64,000 nt of DNA, from the NCBI RefSeq assembly GCF_003201865.1, contig NZ_QJJJ01000009.1, positions 1-64,000 of the forward strand, in the 5' to 3' direction. Made by a program: the position numbers and the translations under genes. The notes under the pieces were generated by a model that was given only the letters and a program-made list of their open reading frames with translations, was not told the DNA's origin and made no database searches. The DNA comes from Methylobacterium sp. B4 (GTDB lineage: Bacteria; Pseudomonadota; Alphaproteobacteria; Rhizobiales; Beijerinckiaceae). Positions within the stretch are counted from its first letter, which is position 1. Each line of letters begins with the position of its first letter. Below, one piece after another: positions 35,296 through 43,761 of the stretch.

Positions 35296-36498
35296 TCAGA
35301 TGCCCGACGGCCCCAGCACCTTCGGGGCCGGGCTCACCACGCTCGCCGCATTGTTGCGGATCTCGTAGACCGCGAGCGTGCGCTCGCCGAGACCGTCGGC
35401 CCGGAAGCGGAAGGTGCCCTCCAAGCCGGAGAAGCCGGCCGGGTTGGTCAGGGTCGTGTCGGCGAAGCGTTGCGTGCCGTACTGGCGCGAAAGCGCGGCG
35501 GTGAGGGCGACCGCGTCGTAGCCGAGTGCGGCCGCCCGCGGCGGGGCCGTTCCGAAGCGGGCCTGATAGCGTGCCGCGAAGCCCGAGAAGCCGGCGGCGT
35601 CCGGCGCGGCGAACCAGCCGCCCTGGAAGGCCGGCTGGGAGAGCACCCGTGGGTCGTTCCACAGGGCGAGCCCGAGCGGACGAACCCGCGCGGGCGAGAA
35701 GCCGGCCCGCGCCAGGGCCGGCGCCACGGCCGCCAGACCCTCCGGCGTGTCGGGCATGAACAGCGCGTCCGCCTGCGCGGACGACCCCGCGATCACGCCG
35801 CGCAGGCGATCGACCGCCGGGCCGGGATTGCCGGGGGCGTAGCGCTCCATGGCCACCAGCCGGGCGCCGCGCCGGGCCACCGCCTCGCGGAATTGCGCCT
35901 CGACGGCGTTGCCGTAGGTCGATTCGGGGATCAGCGCGGCGAAGGAGCGGCGCCCGCCCGCCGTCGCCTCGTCGACGATGCGGTCGACCTCCGATTGCGG
36001 CAGGAAGCTGATGAGGTAGACGCCGCGCGCCGCCACCGCCGCATCGGTCGAGAAGGCGATGACCGGCTTGCCCGCGCCCCGGGCGACGGAGCCGGCCGCC
36101 TGGACGTTGGCCGCGAAGAGCGGGCCGAGCACCACTTCGGCGCCCTCGGCGAAGGCGGCCTGTACCGCCTCGCGCGCACCCTCGGGGCTGCCCCGGTCGT
36201 CCTTGACGAGGATCTGCAGGTTCGGCTTCTGGAAGTCGTCGTAGGCGAGTTCGGCCGCGTTGCGCACAGCCGCGCCCACCGCCGCCCCCTGCCCGCTGAG
36301 GGGCACGACCAGCGCGACCTTCACGGAGCCGGTGCCGATCGTCGGCCCCGCACCCGCCACGGGCGCCGCCGCGACCTCGGCGGGCACCGCCTCGGCCCGG
36401 GGCCGCGGCGCATCCGGAACGCCGATGCAGCCGGAGAGCCCCGCACACAGGAGAGCGGCCCCGAACAGGCCCGCCGAACGTCCGCCGCGTCGCGCCAT
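35296..36498 (-). CDS. Penicillin-binding protein activator-like lipoprotein (LpoA C-domain)
   Basis: This 400-aa predicted lipoprotein has a signal ending in the lipobox LSGC (Cys24). The rest is a periplasmic type-I binding-protein fold with KVALVVPLSGQGAAVGAAVRN and VVLGPLFAANVQAAGSVA. It equals the C-terminal domain of E. coli LpoA (YraM), the activator of PBP1A, without the N-terminal TPR domain. The neighbourhood with rsmI and yraN is the same as in E. coli. A small-molecule substrate-binding role cannot be excluded. GGGAGGGGG precedes the ATG. Confidence 0.75.
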   Translation of the reverse strand: MARRGGRSAGLFGAALLCAGLSGCIGVPDAPRPRAEAVPAEVAAAPVAGAGPTIGTGSVKVALVVPLSGQGAAVGAAVRNAAELAYDDFQKPNLQILVKDDRGSPEGAREAVQAAFAEGAEVVLGPLFAANVQAAGSVARGAGKPVIAFSTDAAVAARGVYLISFLPQSEVDRIVDEATAGGRRSFAALIPESTYGNAVEAQFREAVARRGARLVAMERYAPGNPGPAVDRLRGVIAGSSAQADALFMPDTPEGLAAVAPALARAGFSPARVRPLGLALWNDPRVLSQPAFQGGWFAAPDAAGFSGFAARYQARFGTAPPRAAALGYDAVALTAALSRQYGTQRFADTTLTNPAGFSGLEGTFRFRADGLGERTLAVYEIRNNAASVVSPAPKVLGPSGI

Positions 36499-36620
36499 CG
36501 CGACCCCCTCCCGCAAAGCGCAATCCAGGGTGACGATGCGGAGGGCCCTGCGAAAAGTAAATGTGAGGCCAAGCCTTTCCCCGGTCCGCAAACACGCGCG
36601 GGCGTGGCATTGTCGCGGGG

Positions 36621-37571
36621 ATGACACAGCGACTCGACAAGCGCCCCGAAGGGACACCCCGCGGCCCCGCCACCTTCACGGCCTTCGGCCTCGCGGCGGA
36701 GGCCGAACGGCTGGCGCCGGGCCTCTACGTGGTGGCAACCCCGATCGGAAACCTACGCGACGTCACTTTCCGCGCCCTGGCGACCCTCGCCGCCGCCGAC
36801 GCGGTTCTGGCCGAGGATACCCGCGTCACCCGCACGCTGCTGATGCATTACGGGATCACGACGCCGCTGCTCTCCTACCACGAGCACTCGAACGAGGCCG
36901 TGCGCGAGCGGATGGTGATGCGCCTCAAGGCGGGGGAGACCCTGGCGCTCGTCTCCGATGCCGGCACGCCGCTGGTGTCCGATCCCGGCTTCAAGCTCGT
37001 CCAGGCGGCCATCGCCGCCGGCATCGCCGTGACGCCGATCCCCGGCCCCTCGGCGGTGATGACGGCCATCGTCGCCGCCGGCCTGCCGACCGACCGCTTC
37101 TTCTTCGAGGGCTTCCTGCCGCAGAAATCCGGCGCCCGGCGGACCCGCCTGGAAGCGCTGGCGGCGATCCCCGGCACGCTCGTGGTGTTCGAATCCCCCC
37201 ATCGCCTTCCCGAGATGCTGGCGGATGCCGCCGAGGTGCTCGGGGGCGAGCGGCCCGCCGCGGTCGCGCGCGAACTGACCAAGCTCTACGAAACCATCCG
37301 CCGCGACAGCCTCGACGGTCTCGCCGCGGCCTTCGCGCAGGAGGGGCCGCCCAAGGGCGAGGTCGTGGTGGTGATCGGGGCCGCGCCCGAGGATGCGGTG
37401 GCGCGGGAGGCCGATGCCGGGCTCGACGCGCGCATCGAGGCGGCGCTCGCCCGCCACTCGATCAAGGATGCCGCCGCGCTCGTGGCCGACGAAACAGGCC
37501 AGCCCAAGCGGGTCGTCTACGCCCGTGCCCTCGCGCTCGCCCGCCGCGCGGATGAAGACTCGTCCGCCTGA
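36621..37571 (+). CDS. rsmI: 16S rRNA (cytidine-1402-2'-O)-methyltransferase
   Basis: This 316-aa protein is RsmI. It has a 32-residue N-terminal extension and then [19 protein letters not shown] and [28 protein letters not shown] and [15 protein letters not shown] complete the tetrapyrrole-methylase-like core. It methylates the ribosomal decoding centre. It is divergent from the LpoA-like gene and overlaps yraN by 20 bp. Confidence 0.9.
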   Translation: MTQRLDKRPEGTPRGPATFTAFGLAAEAERLAPGLYVVATPIGNLRDVTFRALATLAAADAVLAEDTRVTRTLLMHYGITTPLLSYHEHSNEAVRERMVMRLKAGETLALVSDAGTPLVSDPGFKLVQAAIAAGIAVTPIPGPSAVMTAIVAAGLPTDRFFFEGFLPQKSGARRTRLEALAAIPGTLVVFESPHRLPEMLADAAEVLGGERPAAVARELTKLYETIRRDSLDGLAAAFAQEGPPKGEVVVVIGAAPEDAVAREADAGLDARIEAALARHSIKDAAALVADETGQPKRVVYARALALARRADEDSSA

Positions 37572-37941
37572 TCCGGCGCAGCGGCGCCGGGCCACCCATG
37601 GCCGCGGCCTCTCGGCCGAGACGCTGGCCCTGCTGGCGCTGATGCTGAAGGGCTATCGCCCGCTGGCGCGGCGCTTCGCGGCGGCCGGCGGCGAGATCGA
37701 CCTGATCGTCCGGCGCGGTCGCACCGTCGCTTTCGTGGAAGTGAAGGCGCGCTCCACCCTCGAGGCCGCCGCCGTCGCGATCGATGCCCGAAAGCGCGCG
37801 CGGATGTCCCGGGCCGCGCGCGCGTGGCTCGCGCGCCGGCCGCTTGCGGCGGACGTCACCTTGCGGGCGGATGCGGTGTTCGTGGCGCCCAGGCGCTGGC
37901 CGCGCCACCTGCCGAACGCCTTCGAGCTCGAAGGCTTCTAA
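37552..37941 (+). CDS. YraN family (UPF0102) nuclease-like protein
   Basis: This 129-aa protein has the UPF0102 core: [22 protein letters not shown] (in outline), the D-ExK metal site of the PD-(D/E)xK fold. The upstream [24 protein letters not shown] and downstream [14 protein letters not shown] complete the domain. The function is unknown. The gene starts inside rsmI, as is common for this conserved pair. Confidence 0.85.
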   Translation: MKTRPPDPAQRRRATHGRGLSAETLALLALMLKGYRPLARRFAAAGGEIDLIVRRGRTVAFVEVKARSTLEAAAVAIDARKRARMSRAARAWLARRPLAADVTLRADAVFVAPRRWPRHLPNAFELEGF

Positions 37942-37959
37942 CGCCGTGCAGGTTCGGGA

Positions 37960-38349
37960 TCAGCCCTGCGCGCGCTCGATGGCGGCGATCAGAGTGCGCT
38001 TGAGATCCGCTTGGCTGAAGGGCTTCTGCACCACCGGCCGGTCGCGGAACGGCTCGCGAATTCCCGCCCCGCCGTAGCCCGTCGAGAAGACGATGGGCAG
38101 CTGGCGCTCGGCGATGACCTCGGCCACCGGATAGATCGGCTCACCCGCGACGTTCACGTCGAGGATGGCGACCGTGAAGCTCTCGCTGCGCGCCATTTCG
38201 AGGGCGGTCGCGAGCCGGGCGGCCGGGCCGACGATCTCGCAGCCGAAATCGAGCAGCATGTCTTCGAGCAGCATGGAGATTGCTGCCTCGTCCTCGACGA
38301 CCAGCACGCGGGCGCCGGACAGACGATCCTCGTTCGAATCCACAGTCAC
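37960..38349 (-). CDS. Single-domain response regulator (CheY-like)
   Basis: This 129-aa receiver domain has no output domain. The acidic pocket is VVEDE (about residues 18-22), the phosphoacceptor is Asp64 in AILDVNVAG, and the switch Lys is in VVQKPFSQ. The T/S position is in FSTGYGG. It resembles the stand-alone receivers that pair with hybrid or HWE histidine kinases in alphaproteobacteria. No kinase gene is adjacent. A GTG start was used (VTVDSNEDR). Confidence 0.8.
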   Translation of the reverse strand: MTVDSNEDRLSGARVLVVEDEAAISMLLEDMLLDFGCEIVGPAARLATALEMARSESFTVAILDVNVAGEPIYPVAEVIAERQLPIVFSTGYGGAGIREPFRDRPVVQKPFSQADLKRTLIAAIERAQG

Positions 38350-38547
38350 GCCGGGTCGTCTTCCCTATCGATCCGTTCCCGATCCGGAACGCTGTCTCTG
38401 GCGGGCCGATCATATCCTCGGCGCCCCGGACGGCGAGCGCCCGATACCTTCAGAAATGAAGTGCACGCCCGGAAAAACGCTGCCCGGTCTCGGAGCCGTC
38501 GCCCGTAAAGCTGAGCGTGTCAAGCGCCCGGACGGCTCGCCCGTGCT

Positions 38548-39549
38548 ATGCTGGCAGAGCCAATGTTATTCCGCAAAACATTTCCCCTCCAGTGTCGCGA
38601 ACGAGCCGCATTTCGCGGGCCGGCCGGTGCCCGCGCCGGCCTGAGTCGGCGCGGGCTTCTTGCCGCCGCCGCCGCGATGGCTCCGGCGCTCGGCCGGGCC
38701 GAGAGCGGTCGTTCGCTCGTGGTCGGTTCGAAGAGCGACACGGAAGGCGCCCTCCTCGGCAACCTGATCGCGCTCGTGCTGGAAGGGCTCGGTCTGCCCG
38801 TCACCCGCCGCCTCGGGCTCGGCCCGACGCTGATCGTCCGCTCGGCCCTGCTCGCCGGGGAAATCGACCTCTATCCCGAATACACCGGCAACGTCGCCTT
38901 CTTCTCCGGCACCGAGACCGACCCGGCCTGGAAGACGAGCGAGGGCGCCTATGCGGGGGCCCTGCGGCTCGACGCCGCGCGGGGTCTCGTCTGGCTCGGG
39001 CGGGCACCGGCCAACAACACTTGGCTCATCGCGGTGCAGGGCCGACTCGCCCGGGAGCGGCGTCTCGCGACCATGGCGGATTTCGCGGGCGCCGTGCGGG
39101 ACGGCATCATCCGGCTCGCCGCCTCGACCGAGTTCGTGGAGAGCCCCGCCGCCCTGCCCTCCTTCGAGGCCGCCTACGGCTTCGCTTTGCCGATGAACCG
39201 AATCGTCAGCCTGCCCGGCGGCGACACCGCCGTAACCGCGCGCGCCGCGGCGGAGGGCATCAGCGGGATCAATGCCGGCATGGTCTACGGCACCGACGGG
39301 GCGCTCGCCGTCCTCGACCTCGTGGTGATGAGCGATCCCAAGGGGGCGCAGATCGTCTACGAGCCCGCCCCCGTGATCCGCTCCGCGACGCTCAAGCGCC
39401 ATCCGCAAATCCGCGCCGCGCTCGATCTCGTCTTCGCCAGGCTCGATGCCGCGACCCTTCGAAGCCTCAACGCGGCCATCACCGTCGAGGGGCGTATCGC
39501 CACCTCCGTTGCTGCGGAATGGCTCGACCGGAAGGCGGATGACCAGTGA
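38548..39549 (+). CDS. Osmoprotectant-type ABC transporter substrate-binding protein
   Basis: This 333-aa periplasmic protein has a Tat-like signal (LSRRGLLAAAAAMAPALG, about residues 31-48). The mature part has the OpuAC/glycine-betaine-binding pattern: VVGSKSDTEGALLGNL, GEIDLYPEYTGNVA and NTWLIAVQ. It resembles YehZ/OsmF. The stop overlaps the permease start. A Tat signal for this family is unusual, so the folded protein is probably exported. Confidence 0.75.
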   Translation: MLAEPMLFRKTFPLQCRERAAFRGPAGARAGLSRRGLLAAAAAMAPALGRAESGRSLVVGSKSDTEGALLGNLIALVLEGLGLPVTRRLGLGPTLIVRSALLAGEIDLYPEYTGNVAFFSGTETDPAWKTSEGAYAGALRLDAARGLVWLGRAPANNTWLIAVQGRLARERRLATMADFAGAVRDGIIRLAASTEFVESPAALPSFEAAYGFALPMNRIVSLPGGDTAVTARAAAEGISGINAGMVYGTDGALAVLDLVVMSDPKGAQIVYEPAPVIRSATLKRHPQIRAALDLVFARLDAATLRSLNAAITVEGRIATSVAAEWLDRKADDQ

Positions 39550-40688
39550 GGAGGCGAATCATTCTCGGGCTGGCAGGCGCAGCCGTCGTTCCGACGCTCC
39601 TCGTGCTCTTGCCGCTGATGCATTTTGCGCCGAACCGGCTGCTGACCGGCACGGCCATCGACGCCCCGAGCATCCTCGGTGCCATGCTCTGGCCGCTCGG
39701 CGCACTGGCGGCAATCGGGCCCGGCCTGCTGGCGGGAAGCCGCGGCCGGCTCGCTGCCGCCATCGCCGCTCTGGCCTGTCTCGGTGCATTCGCGCTACTG
39801 CTCGCGGGTCTCGGGCACGGCGCCGCCGCCTGGACCGCCGGCCAGCCGCCTGCGGCGCGGGCGCGGCTCGCGGCCGGGGCGTGGATCGGCGCGAGCCTCC
39901 TTGCTGCCGCCGTACCGCTCGGCGCCCGGCGCGTCGATCCGGCGGCGGGCGGCCCGATCGGTGCGCTCGCCCTGGCGGCGTCGGTGCAGGGCCTCTGGCT
40001 CGCGGGCCGTCTCGACGCGCTCTCCGTCGTGGTGGAGTTCCGGGCCCGGCGCGACGAACTCGCCGCGGCGCTCCTCGACCATCTCGCCCTCGCCCTCGGC
40101 GCCCTGGCCCTGGCCGCCCTCGTCACCGGAGCGCTGGCACTGTGGCGACGCGGGCGCGGCCTTGTCGATCTGACCGTCAGCGGGCTGCAGGTGGTGCCCG
40201 CCGTCGCATTGCTGGGCGGCCTGGTGACCGCGGCCTCGGCCCTGCTCTCCGCAGCCCCCGCCCTGCGCACCTACGGTCTCTCGGCGCTCGGCACGGTGCC
40301 CGCCCTCGTCGGCATCGCCGCCTACCTGCTGCTGCCGCTCTGGCGCGGGCTCCAGGGCGCGCTGCGCGCACCGGACGCCGCCAGCCTCGACGCCGCCCGA
40401 GCGCTCGGCCTCACGCCGCGCCAGATCCTCACCGGCCTGCGCCTGCCGCTGGGTGCCTCGGTCCTCCTCGGGGGCGTGCGCGTGGCCGCGGTGCAGGCGC
40501 TTGGCCTCGCGACGTTGGGGGCGCTGGTCGGCGCGGGCGGGCTCGGCACCCTCGTCTTCGACGGCATGGCGCAGTTCGCGCCCGACCTGATCCTGCTCGG
40601 TGCCCTGCCGGTGATCGCCCTCTCGCTCGCCGCCGAGCGCGCCCTGAGCGGCCTGGAGGCGGCGGCCCGCCGCCACTGGCCGTCATGA
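39546..40688 (+). CDS. Osmoprotectant-type ABC permease, long form
   Basis: This 380-aa permease has about ten hydrophobic spans. The binding-protein-dependent transport core lies in the last 200 residues and includes the EAA-like loop ARALGLTPRQILTGLRLPLGASVLLGG. About 170 extra residues with four or five spans precede the core, as in YehW/YehY-like permeases. The GTG overlaps the binding-protein stop (GTGA), and the stop overlaps the next permease. Confidence 0.75.
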   Translation: MRRRIILGLAGAAVVPTLLVLLPLMHFAPNRLLTGTAIDAPSILGAMLWPLGALAAIGPGLLAGSRGRLAAAIAALACLGAFALLLAGLGHGAAAWTAGQPPAARARLAAGAWIGASLLAAAVPLGARRVDPAAGGPIGALALAASVQGLWLAGRLDALSVVVEFRARRDELAAALLDHLALALGALALAALVTGALALWRRGRGLVDLTVSGLQVVPAVALLGGLVTAASALLSAAPALRTYGLSALGTVPALVGIAAYLLLPLWRGLQGALRAPDAASLDAARALGLTPRQILTGLRLPLGASVLLGGVRVAAVQALGLATLGALVGAGGLGTLVFDGMAQFAPDLILLGALPVIALSLAAERALSGLEAAARRHWPS

Positions 40689-41407
40689 GGCGGCTCGCGC
40701 CGGCCGTCGGGCCGCTTCTGCTCGGCCTCGCCCTCGCGGCGGCCTGCCATCCGGCCGTGGCCGGCCTCCTGGGCGACGGGGGCGCGAACCGGCCGCTCTC
40801 GCTCACCCGGCTGTCCGACCTCGCGCTCAATCATCTGACGCTGGCGGCAAGCGGCTTTGCTTTCGTCGCCTGCCTCGGTCTCGGGCTCGGGCTGGTCGTG
40901 ACCCGCTCGCGCTTCGCGGCCCTGCGCGGCGGAATCGATACGCTGGCCGCCTTCGCCCAGGCCGTGCCGCCGGTGGTCGTGGTGGCTCTGGCGCTGCCGA
41001 TCCTCGGCTTCGGCGGGCCGCCGACCCTGCTGGCGCTCGCCGCCTACGGCATCATGCCGGCCCTGCGCGGCACGGTCGGCGCCCTCGAATCGGTCTCGCC
41101 CGAGGCGCGCGAGGCGGCCCGCGCCGTCGGGCTCACGCCGGGTCAGGTCCTGCGTCAAGTCGAGCTGCCGCTCGCTGCCTCCGGCCTGATCGAGACCCTG
41201 CGGACGGCCTTCGTGCTCGCGGTCGCGGTGACGGCGGTGGGCGCGCTCGCGGGCGCCTCGACGCTCGGAACGCCCATCGTCGCGGGACTGCAGAACCAGA
41301 ACGTCGTCGCGATGTTCCAAGGCACCGCGGCGGCGGCGGCGCTCGCCTTCCTCGGCGACGCGCTCCTGCTGGCGGCCGGCGGCCTCGCGCGGCGCGAAGC
41401 GGCCTGA
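40685..41407 (+). CDS. Osmoprotectant-type ABC permease, short form
   Basis: This 240-aa permease has six spans and the cytoplasmic loop ARAVGLTPGQVLRQVELPLAASGLI. That loop docks on the ABC ATPase and is intact here. The N-terminal LLLGLALAAACHP is signal-like. It completes a binding protein-permease-permease run, but no ATPase gene follows; the next gene is convergent. The missing ATPase must come from elsewhere in the genome. Confidence 0.75.
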   Translation: MRRLAPAVGPLLLGLALAAACHPAVAGLLGDGGANRPLSLTRLSDLALNHLTLAASGFAFVACLGLGLGLVVTRSRFAALRGGIDTLAAFAQAVPPVVVVALALPILGFGGPPTLLALAAYGIMPALRGTVGALESVSPEAREAARAVGLTPGQVLRQVELPLAASGLIETLRTAFVLAVAVTAVGALAGASTLGTPIVAGLQNQNVVAMFQGTAAAAALAFLGDALLLAAGGLARREAA

Positions 41408-41414
41408 GACGGCG

Positions 41415-42500
41415 TCACTTGTCGAGGAACTCGACCTTGGCGCCCTTCGCCGTATGGCTCGCGAGGTCCCGCGCGTCCCAGTTGGTCAGACGGATGCAGC
41501 CGTGCGATTCCGTCTTGCCGACCTTCTCCGGGTCCGGCGTGCCGTGGATGCCGTAGGAGGGGATGGAGAGATCGATCCAGACGAGGCCGACGGGGTTGTT
41601 CGGTCCCGGATGGATCGAGAACTTCTTCTTCGCCGTCACGCCCTCAAAGCGGTACTTCGGGTTGTAGGTGTACCAGGGGTCGAAGGCGACCGCCTTGACC
41701 TTGGCCGACCCGTCCGGCGCGGGCTTCTCCGAACTGCCGATCGAGGCGGGGTAATCCGCCGTCAGCTTGCCGTCCTCGTCGAAGGCGCGCACCCGCTTGG
41801 TGCGCTTGTCGACCTCGATGCGGCTGACCTTCGGCGCCAGCGGCGCGCCCTCGACCTTGCCGTCGCCCAGAGGCGGCACCGCCGCCACGATCAGGCTGCC
41901 GCCCGCCTTGTCGAAGGGAACGTCCGGATTGAGGGCGGACAGTAGGTCGCGCTGCATGTGGAAGCGCTCGGCCAGCATCTCGCGCGGGTTCGTGTAGCGC
42001 ATCGGCCCGACATCGGCCTGTTCCTGCATCTTGGCCGGCATCTTCTCGACGAAGGGGCCTTTCACGTCCTCTTCCGTGATGCTGTAGGTCGTCACCACCG
42101 GGTCGGGGCTCGTCGCCTGAAGCCGGTCGAAGAGCTCGCGGGTGAGCCGGTCCGAGGCCGGCAGACCTTGCGCGCCGGCAAAGGCCGCGAGCGCGCCGCG
42201 CAGATTCTCGCCGTCGCGCCCGTCGATGGCGCCGGGGGAGAAGCGGGCGCGGTCGAGCAGGACCTGCACCTTCACCAGCAGCGGGTCGGGCTTCTTCGAC
42301 GCCTCCGTCTTGTCGGACACCTTCTTCGCCTTCTTGCCGGCACTCTTCTCCGGCTTCGGCGCCTCTTCAGGCTCGCGGAAGGTCGCGCCATTGATGGCGT
42401 CGCGGGTCAGGGCCGGAGCCGGCCCTTCCGCGGCCGACGCGGCAACCGCGCTGACAAGACCGAGCGCCGTCAGCGCTCCCCGCATCCACGCCCGTCCCAT
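41415..42500 (-). CDS. L,D-transpeptidase (YkuD/ErfK family)
   Basis: This 361-aa secreted enzyme has a signal peptide (GALTALGLVSAVAASA) and a Lys-rich linker. A putative peptidoglycan-binding helix pair around residues 75-120 precedes the YkuD catalytic domain. The active site SHGCIRLTN has His333 and Cys335. It makes 3-3 peptidoglycan crosslinks or attaches lipoproteins. The family motif is intact, so activity is expected. An ATG at 42500 fits the signal better than one at 42566. Confidence 0.85.
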   Translation of the reverse strand: MGRAWMRGALTALGLVSAVAASAAEGPAPALTRDAINGATFREPEEAPKPEKSAGKKAKKVSDKTEASKKPDPLLVKVQVLLDRARFSPGAIDGRDGENLRGALAAFAGAQGLPASDRLTRELFDRLQATSPDPVVTTYSITEEDVKGPFVEKMPAKMQEQADVGPMRYTNPREMLAERFHMQRDLLSALNPDVPFDKAGGSLIVAAVPPLGDGKVEGAPLAPKVSRIEVDKRTKRVRAFDEDGKLTADYPASIGSSEKPAPDGSAKVKAVAFDPWYTYNPKYRFEGVTAKKKFSIHPGPNNPVGLVWIDLSIPSYGIHGTPDPEKVGKTESHGCIRLTNWDARDLASHTAKGAKVEFLDK

Positions 42501-42620
42501 CGCCCGCCCGCGCTCCCGATCCTTGAAGGGAAGAAAAGCCGCAAGCGCAGGCCGCCGTTCCTCCATGAGAGCGCTTTTTGCGAAGGCGCGGGAACGGCTT
42601 CCGGCCCGATCCCGGCCCGA

Positions 42621-43559
42621 TCATTGACAGAGTCGGTGACCGGCGTTGCGCTCGCGCAGATCGAGATGGAGGTGGTTGCCGTGCGCCGCGTCGCTGCCGG
42701 GTCCCAGCACGGTGCGGAAGAAGCCGCAGGCGCTGGCCCGCACCCTATCCAGGAAGGCGGCCTCCGGGCTGCCGGCGGGCGAAGCGGTGACCTTGAGGCC
42801 GGCGCGCTTGGCAAAGCCGTAGCCCATCACGTCGATGGCGTTGGCGAAACTGTGCTCGCTGAGCTTCGCGTCCGTGTCGTGGTTCTGACCGCGGCAGACA
42901 TAGGTGCCGCCCAGGTTCAGGCTCTTGAGGCCGTCGTCGAACGTCTCCCGCGCGGCGACCTGCACCTCCGTCGTCCAACGGGCCAGGGCCTCCGCCGCCC
43001 GGCAACTCAGCGTGGCGGCGGGCTCGAGCGCCACACCGTCCGCGAGGGCCGTGACGCTCAGGGGGCGCGGGGCGCTGCACTGGCCGTTGCCGAGGGCGGC
43101 CATCGCCTCGAAGCGCGCCCCGAGCCGCTCCAGGCGCCGCAAGCAGGCGGTGTCGTCCGGGGCGGATACCTTCAGCGCGAGCGCCGCCTCTCCCGACAGC
43201 TCCGGCGGACGCGCCGGCGGCAGGGGCGTCTCCGGCTGGGCGGCGGGCGCGTCCTTCGCCTCCTTCGCATTCTGGTCGGAGGCATCCTTGGGCGCCTGCT
43301 TCGGCGCTTCCGAGGGCGCCTCTTTGGGCGGCGCCACGGCCTTCGCGTCCGAACCGCCGGCCAATTCCGGCGGGCGCTCCGGCGGCAGCGGCGTCACTTG
43401 CGGAGCGGGAGCAACGAGGTCGTTGGGACGCGCGGGCGGAGCCGGGGGCGGCAACGGCACGGTCGCGGCCGGCGGCGACTTGGCCGGCTCCGCTCCGGCC
43501 TGGACGAGCGCGAGGCCGATCCCGACACCGAGCAGGCGGGCGAGGCTGAGAGGCGACAT
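42621..43559 (-). CDS. Extensin family protein (extensin-like C-terminal domain)
   Basis: This 312-aa secreted protein has a signal (LARLLGVGIGLALVQAG) and a long Pro/Lys/Ala-rich linker with PPERPPEL and PPARPPEL repeats. The C-terminal extensin-like domain has SVTALADGVALEPAATL, EHSFANAIDVMGY and AHGNHLHLDLRER. The His/Asp pattern resembles metal-dependent D-Ala-D-Ala-type peptidases, so a cell-wall role is plausible. The neighbouring L,D-transpeptidase supports that. Confidence 0.75.
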   Translation of the reverse strand: MSPLSLARLLGVGIGLALVQAGAEPAKSPPAATVPLPPPAPPARPNDLVAPAPQVTPLPPERPPELAGGSDAKAVAPPKEAPSEAPKQAPKDASDQNAKEAKDAPAAQPETPLPPARPPELSGEAALALKVSAPDDTACLRRLERLGARFEAMAALGNGQCSAPRPLSVTALADGVALEPAATLSCRAAEALARWTTEVQVAARETFDDGLKSLNLGGTYVCRGQNHDTDAKLSEHSFANAIDVMGYGFAKRAGLKVTASPAGSPEAAFLDRVRASACGFFRTVLGPGSDAAHGNHLHLDLRERNAGHRLCQ

Positions 43560-43761
43560 GCCGCGATGATCCTCGCTTGCTCGGCTATGGCCCGAGTCCC
43601 GCCCCGTCTTCCGCCGCGCGGGCCCGTCGGGCAAGTACGCGGGGGCAACGCCGGGCAAAATCCCGGCGCGCCATTCGCACCGCGCATTCCGTCACTTTGC
43701 GCCGCCCGGCCCGCAAACCTATGTTCAGCCTCGATTGCACGACGCAGGCCGAAGGCACCGC

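Noticed and set aside
38332..38341. GTTCGAATCC, a perfect tRNA T-loop consensus
   Set aside because: It lies in the coding start of the response regulator, with no acceptor stem, anticodon arm or CCA. It is a chance match.
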